From Camarhynchus parvulus (taxonomy: Eukaryota > Chordata > Aves > Passeriformes > Thraupidae), in NCBI RefSeq assembly GCF_901933205.1, contig NC_044601.1, forward strand, positions 44,675,376 through 44,739,375: DNA of 64,000 nucleotides, read 5' to 3'. Positions 63,760 to 64,000 of the stretch are shown here, piece by piece. Under the pieces are notes generated by a model, which worked only from the letters and a program-made list of their open reading frames with translations, did no database searches and had not been told where the DNA came from. Both the position numbers and the translations under genes were made by a program. Numbering within the stretch: position 1 is the stretch's first letter; the number at the start of each line of letters is the position of its first letter.

Positions 63760-63765
63760 AATAAA
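63760..63765 (+). terminator. PTCD2: PTCD2 polyadenylation signal AATAAA
   Basis: A canonical AATAAA lies 57 bp after the stop codon and is followed by T-rich sequence, suggesting a short 3' UTR with cleavage around 63780-63800. Later alternative sites beyond the window are possible. Confidence 0.75.
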
Positions 63766-64000
63766 ATGTCTTTTCCCTTTTTACACAGTGAGAGTTTTAG
63801 GTCATTTGTATAAAATTTCATTTTAAATACAGATAATGTAAGTTCCGTGTTTCAATTTTGATCCTAAAAACAAGCTGCAACACTGGTATTTGTGTGTTGT
63901 TCAGAAATGGGAGAGATAGAAAGGTTTTACTTTTTCCTTAGGCTTTTGTGTCAGGATTTTCCTATGCTAAATATTCTGGAAGTGAATGGATGGAAGTTAG
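63766..64000. other. PTCD2 3' UTR end and downstream flank
   Basis: No further gene is visible before the window ends. In human the next gene is ZNF366, on the opposite strand. Confidence 0.6.

Noticed and set aside
1..64000. tRNA, rRNA, CRISPR or operon-like features
   Set aside because: None was seen on either strand; the window behaves as ordinary vertebrate intron, exon and repeat sequence.

Overview
The window is a stretch of vertebrate nuclear DNA, most likely from a bird. It holds interrupted genes with canonical GT-AG introns, one CpG-island promoter, long AT-rich introns and CR1 LINE 3' ends that close in the avian-type ATTCTATGAT-like 8-mers. There is no prokaryotic gene organisation, CRISPR array or operon. 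Species cannot be fixed from sequence alone.

Two complete protein genes are arranged head to head, and both encode mitochondrial pentatricopeptide-repeat (PPR) proteins. MRPS27 (mitoribosomal small subunit protein mS27) lies on the minus strand, from its start codon at 48100 to its stop at 5519. I rebuilt it as 11 coding exons of about 399 residues. PTCD2 (PPR domain protein 2) lies on the plus strand, from 48174 to 63703, in 10 coding exons of 381 residues. The same divergent pair exists on human 5q13.2. All internal exon phases agree except at MRPS27 exon 2, where a run of six T's (A6 on the coding strand) adds one base and breaks the frame in the sequence given.

Layout: 1-5518 is the MRPS27 3' side, with no coding exon that I recognise. 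5519-17447 holds MRPS27 exons 11 to 5. 17448-38548 is one 21.1 kb intron with a CR1 fragment, a (TG)24 microsatellite and a possible solo LTR. 38549-48100 holds exons 4 to 1. About 47440-48560 is a GC-rich bidirectional promoter in which the two start codons are only 73 bp apart. It carries a GC box, a YY1-like motif on the PTCD2 start codon and an inverted pair of ZNF143/THAP11-like sites. 48174-63703 is PTCD2, with one CR1 copy in intron 1 and one in intron 5. The last 297 bases hold its polyadenylation signal and 3' flank.

The shared promoter gives a simple reason for co-expression: one product is part of the mitochondrial ribosome and the other acts in mitochondrial mRNA processing. No clearly novel system is evident. 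The observations most worth checking are the MRPS27 frameshift, the promoter architecture and two exon-like segments with good splice sites that match no known exon of these genes.
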